This document shows positions 17,529 to 19,856 of a stretch of 19,856 bases of DNA, one piece after another. The translations under genes and the position numbers were made by a program. The stretch lies in contig JAAENB010000378.1 in assembly GCA_024224995.1 (NCBI GenBank), positions 1 through 19,856 of the forward strand. The letters run 5' to 3'. Numbering within the stretch: the first letter of the stretch is position 1; the number at the start of each line of letters is the position of its first letter. The DNA comes from a bacterium (GTDB lineage Bacteria; Spirochaetota; UBA4802; UBA5550). The notes beneath the pieces are model-generated. The model ran no database searches and had not been told where the DNA came from. It saw only the letters and a list, made by a program, of their open reading frames with translations.

Positions 17529-17861
17529 ATGATTAAAAAAAGTATAGCTCTACTGGTCTTTTTCTTGTTCCTCATCACCGGAATGGCCAGCGCTCACCAG
17601 GGAAGAACAGATAAAGATGGCAGACACAAAAACAATAAAACCGGTAAATATCATACACATCCCAAAAGAAGCAAAGAATATCGAGAAAAGAGAAACAAGA
17701 GACACAAAGACAGAGTAGAGAAAAAAATGAGAGACAGGAGAGCCAAAAAAGACGGAAAAAGAGGCAAGAAAGTAGGCAAGAGAGGCAAAAAAGATCCCGA
17801 CGGCAAAAGAGCTAAAAAGAGAGCTAAAAAGAGAAAAAATAGAAGAGCTAAAAAAAGATAA
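17529..17861 (+). CDS. Small secreted, extremely basic YHYH-type protein
   Basis: 110-aa exported protein. A typical signal peptide (MIKKSIALLVFFLFLITGMA, cleavage probably after ASA at 22) is followed by HQGRTDKDGRHKNNKTGKYHTH. This matches the short His-rich YHYH motif (H.GRTD..G.H.....G.YH.H) seen at the N-terminus of many small exported proteins of unknown function. It may bind a metal through the five His residues (one at the mature N-terminus). The remaining about 65 residues are nearly all Lys, Arg, Asp and Gly, with RAKK/RGKK-like units, giving a very high predicted pI. AGGAGG lies eight bases before the ATG. The biochemical role is unknown; binding to anionic surface polymers or nucleic acid is a guess. 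Confidence 0.75.
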   Translation: MIKKSIALLVFFLFLITGMASAHQGRTDKDGRHKNNKTGKYHTHPKRSKEYREKRNKRHKDRVEKKMRDRRAKKDGKRGKKVGKRGKKDPDGKRAKKRAKKRKNRRAKKR

Positions 17862-17960
17862 CAATTGAGAAGGGTCAGCCAGGATACTTTTTATGTCACT
17901 TTAAAATAAAATGATTGACCCTAAACCCCTTACTTATTTACTGGTAATTGCGACAAAAAA

Positions 17961-17982
17961 ACCGACCGGAAGTTCGGTCGGT
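17961..17982. promoter_or_regulatory. Palindrome over the -35 region of the amidohydrolase gene
   Basis: ACCGACCG-GAAGTT-CGGTCGGT, an 8-bp perfect inverted repeat ending 35 bases before the start codon and covering the place where a -35 box should be. Seven A residues precede it (17955-17961), so on the minus strand it also resembles a terminator. Its shape is like a TetR-family operator. I cannot decide between the two readings. Confidence 0.45.
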
Positions 17983-18001
17983 AAATTTTATAAATTACTT
18001 C

Positions 18002-18007
18002 TATAAT
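18002..18007 (+). promoter_or_regulatory. Consensus -10 box directly before the amidohydrolase start
   Basis: TATAAT at 18002-18007, only ten bases before the ATG at 18018. Normal initiation would give a leader of about 3-4 bases. No good -35 box is present at 16-18 bases; the palindrome occupies that position. Confidence 0.45.
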
Positions 18008-18017
18008 AGAGCACATT

Positions 18018-19613
18018 ATGAAACCAAAAGATTTATTCGATACTAATCTTGAAAACATCTCAAGAAAAAAATTTTTAAAACTTTCTGCTGCTGCCGCAAC
18101 TGCTTTCGCCCTTCCCAATATAGGCTCAAGCGGATGCAGCACTGCCCAATATAAGAATGTTCCTTCTATTAAATACGATAAAGACCTTGTTCTTATTAAC
18201 TGCAATCTCATTGATGTTAATACCGGGAAGATTTCCAAAAATGCTTCCATTAGAATTCGGAAAGGGATCATTCATACGATAGGCAAAGAAAAGCCCGATC
18301 CCGTTAAGGAGATCATTCATGATGTGGGCGGTAAATATGTCATTCCAGGCCTTATTGACGCCCACTGTCACTCCACTGTTTCTCCTGTTTTTGAAATGCA
18401 GCTTGCCGACCTCTTCATGCACATAAATCAACAAAAAAGAAATTATACAGCCTCAATTGAAAGCGGTGTTACCACCATGCGGGATGTTGGCGCCTTTCCC
18501 GGTTCTCTTCACGGCTTTATCAAAGATATTGAAAATGGTAAATTAAACGGTCCCCGGATTCTCTTTTGCAACTCCATGATCAATGTCATGGGCGGCCATC
18601 CCGATACGAATCCCACGGACATTAACATATTTGCCAAACCGGCCTCTCTTTTCATTGGCATGATTATGACCAACTTTGAAAGCAATGAGGAATTGCAGGA
18701 AGCTCTTATTAAACACAGCAAGGATGCTTCCCTGGTTAAACTGACTATGGACAATAAATCGGTTTTTTGCCGCAAAGGAGAAATCGCGGTTTATTCCGAT
18801 GAACATTTAAAAATAGCTCATGATTTCGCGCAGAAAAAGGGTTTGCCTGTTGCCTGCCATTGCCAGCTTGAATACGGCTTTAAACGGGCTATTAAATATC
18901 CTGTTCATTCTGTGGAACATATTGTTTCCGATGCCTTTATTCCGGACAAAGATATCGACACTATGGTTAAAAAAAATATAGCTATTGTTCCTACCATAAC
19001 TATTGGCCAGTCTTTTTCCATGGAGGAAGCGTATGATGAACTTCCAAAAAAATTCCAGGAAGATTTTATTTTCAATGAATTAAAGATCAGGCGTGAGTAT
19101 TTAAGCAATACTCCTGCCAGTCATTGCGATCCCCGTATTCACCGGCTAAATCTCAACATGTTAAAATTCTATAAACAACTGGGCTGGGACAATCTCTGGG
19201 ACAGCAAAAAATTCCTCACCAATCCCGACATGTTTTTCGGCATGCTTAAATACGGGCCTAAAAACCTTATTAAAATGAGAGATGCCGGTGTGCTTATTGG
19301 TACGGGTATTGACGCCGGGATGCCCCTCACTTATTTTGGCGGCATCTACCGCGAACTGGAATTTTTCTCCCGGGCCGGTTTCACCAACCTCGAAGTACTC
19401 CGGTGCGGCACCATTAACAGCGCTAAGATCCTGAAAGCTGAAGACCGGATCGGTTCCATTGAACAGGGCAAATACGCGGACATGGTTATTTTAAGCAAAA
19501 ACCCTCTTAAAGACATTACCGCTTACCGGAATCCGGATATTGTTATTAAAGACGGCAAACTGGTTCACAGCAAGAATAAATTGAAGGTTGATACTGCTGC
19601 GGCGGCAAGTTAG
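18018..19613 (+). CDS. Exported amidohydrolase-superfamily enzyme
   Basis: Metal-dependent hydrolase (531 aa), similar in layout to the imidazolonepropionase/prolidase-like amidohydrolases. An N-terminal export signal holds a Tat-like SRKKFLKL (15-22; Arg-Lys rather than Arg-Arg), then an Ala-rich hydrophobic stretch and GSSGC (Cys 40), so it may be a Tat-exported lipoprotein. The small beta-sandwich starts DLVLINCNLIDVNTGK. Metal ligands are H116 and H118 (DAHCH), K241 (LVKLTMD, possible carboxylated Lys), H281 (ACHCQ), H301 (HSVEH) and D432 (GTGIDAG). The C-terminus has the usual GSIEQGKYADMVILSKNPLKDI. The substrate is not predictable. No Shine-Dalgarno sequence is seen. Confidence 0.9.
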   Translation: MKPKDLFDTNLENISRKKFLKLSAAAATAFALPNIGSSGCSTAQYKNVPSIKYDKDLVLINCNLIDVNTGKISKNASIRIRKGIIHTIGKEKPDPVKEIIHDVGGKYVIPGLIDAHCHSTVSPVFEMQLADLFMHINQQKRNYTASIESGVTTMRDVGAFPGSLHGFIKDIENGKLNGPRILFCNSMINVMGGHPDTNPTDINIFAKPASLFIGMIMTNFESNEELQEALIKHSKDASLVKLTMDNKSVFCRKGEIAVYSDEHLKIAHDFAQKKGLPVACHCQLEYGFKRAIKYPVHSVEHIVSDAFIPDKDIDTMVKKNIAIVPTITIGQSFSMEEAYDELPKKFQEDFIFNELKIRREYLSNTPASHCDPRIHRLNLNMLKFYKQLGWDNLWDSKKFLTNPDMFFGMLKYGPKNLIKMRDAGVLIGTGIDAGMPLTYFGGIYRELEFFSRAGFTNLEVLRCGTINSAKILKAEDRIGSIEQGKYADMVILSKNPLKDITAYRNPDIVIKDGKLVHSKNKLKVDTAAAAS

Positions 19614-19856
19614 CCGTTTCTTGAGAGTGCTGCCCCCGCGAAGCAGGGAAAAAATAGGTCAGAAACTATGTCGACACCGGGGTCTGTTTTTCGAAGATGC
19701 TCCGGCCAGGGTTTCGTTCTGAGAGACGTTGCAGTGCAACGCCTTTACTGGCTGGTTTCTGGCCAGGGCTATGGAGACTCTGAGGAGGGATGCGACCCCT
19801 GCGAGGGGATTCGGTACGCGTACACGGTGTTTATTTGGGGTTTAACCCCTCCGTGG
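19614..19856. repeat. Gene-free cluster of palindromes at the right edge
   Basis: I see no ORF. Hairpins include AGACGTTGC-AGT-GCAACGCCT (19724-19744, one mismatch), CCCCT-GCG-AGGGG (19796-19808) and GGGGTT-T-AACCCC (19837-19849). The motif GGCCAGGG occurs twice (near 19704 and 19771). The base composition is more G+C-rich than the neighbouring gene. It looks like a nest of dispersed extragenic palindromes and may continue past the window. Confidence 0.5.

Noticed and set aside
17871..17922. AGGGTCA/TGACCCT inverted repeat after the basic protein gene as a terminator
   Set aside because: The loop is 38 bases and no T-run follows, so it is too weak to call.
17930..18271. 113-codon minus-strand ORF antisense to the amidohydrolase start
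   Set aside because: It is a shadow of the well-supported plus-strand gene and contains the palindrome and promoter region.

Overview
The window looks like a chromosomal segment from a diderm (Gram-negative type) bacterium with moderately low G+C. It has a secreted parvulin lipoprotein, a predicted outer-membrane beta-barrel protein ending in Phe, an energy-coupling F-type ATP synthase, and sigma70-like promoters with strong TTGACA/TTGACT boxes. The long a-subunit, relaxed lipoboxes and gene mix would fit a free-living spirochaete (Leptospira-like) or a related lineage. That placement is a weak guess from memory of such genomes, because there is no rRNA here to settle it.

Left third, about 149-7614, minus strand: a complete ATP synthase cluster in the order atpZ, atpB, atpE, atpF, atpH, atpA, atpG, atpD, atpC, closed by a strong intrinsic terminator at 149-180. 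A promoter and a weak terminator-like hairpin lie between atpZ and atpB, and a 13-bp hairpin sits over the atpF stop codon. The c-subunit ion site reads as proton type.

Middle, 7891-13668: a lone HicB-like protein on the plus strand, then on the minus strand an MscS-type channel, a parvulin lipoprotein with its own promoter and terminator, an unrecognised outer-membrane protein whose mRNA is predicted to be nearly leaderless, GTP cyclohydrolase IB (folE2) and methionine aminopeptidase (map), the last two tightly coupled.

Right, 13876-19856: recA with a Lys/Glu-rich tail and leuA, both minus strand, separated by a 140-bp MITE-like element with 23-bp inverted ends. The leuA upstream region is the most informative part of the window. 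It holds a promoter, a 23-residue leader peptide with seven Leu codons, an antiterminator and a terminator, which together make a textbook transcription attenuator for leucine, plus a second small ORF with a near-perfect Shine-Dalgarno sequence just before leuA. Divergent on the plus strand are a small secreted YHYH-type, very basic protein and a Tat/lipoprotein-like amidohydrolase whose promoter -35 region is covered by a palindrome. The right edge is a gene-free cluster of palindromes.

I found no phage, insertion sequence, CRISPR array or obvious defence system. The interest lies in regulatory RNA and small repeats rather than in a new gene cluster.
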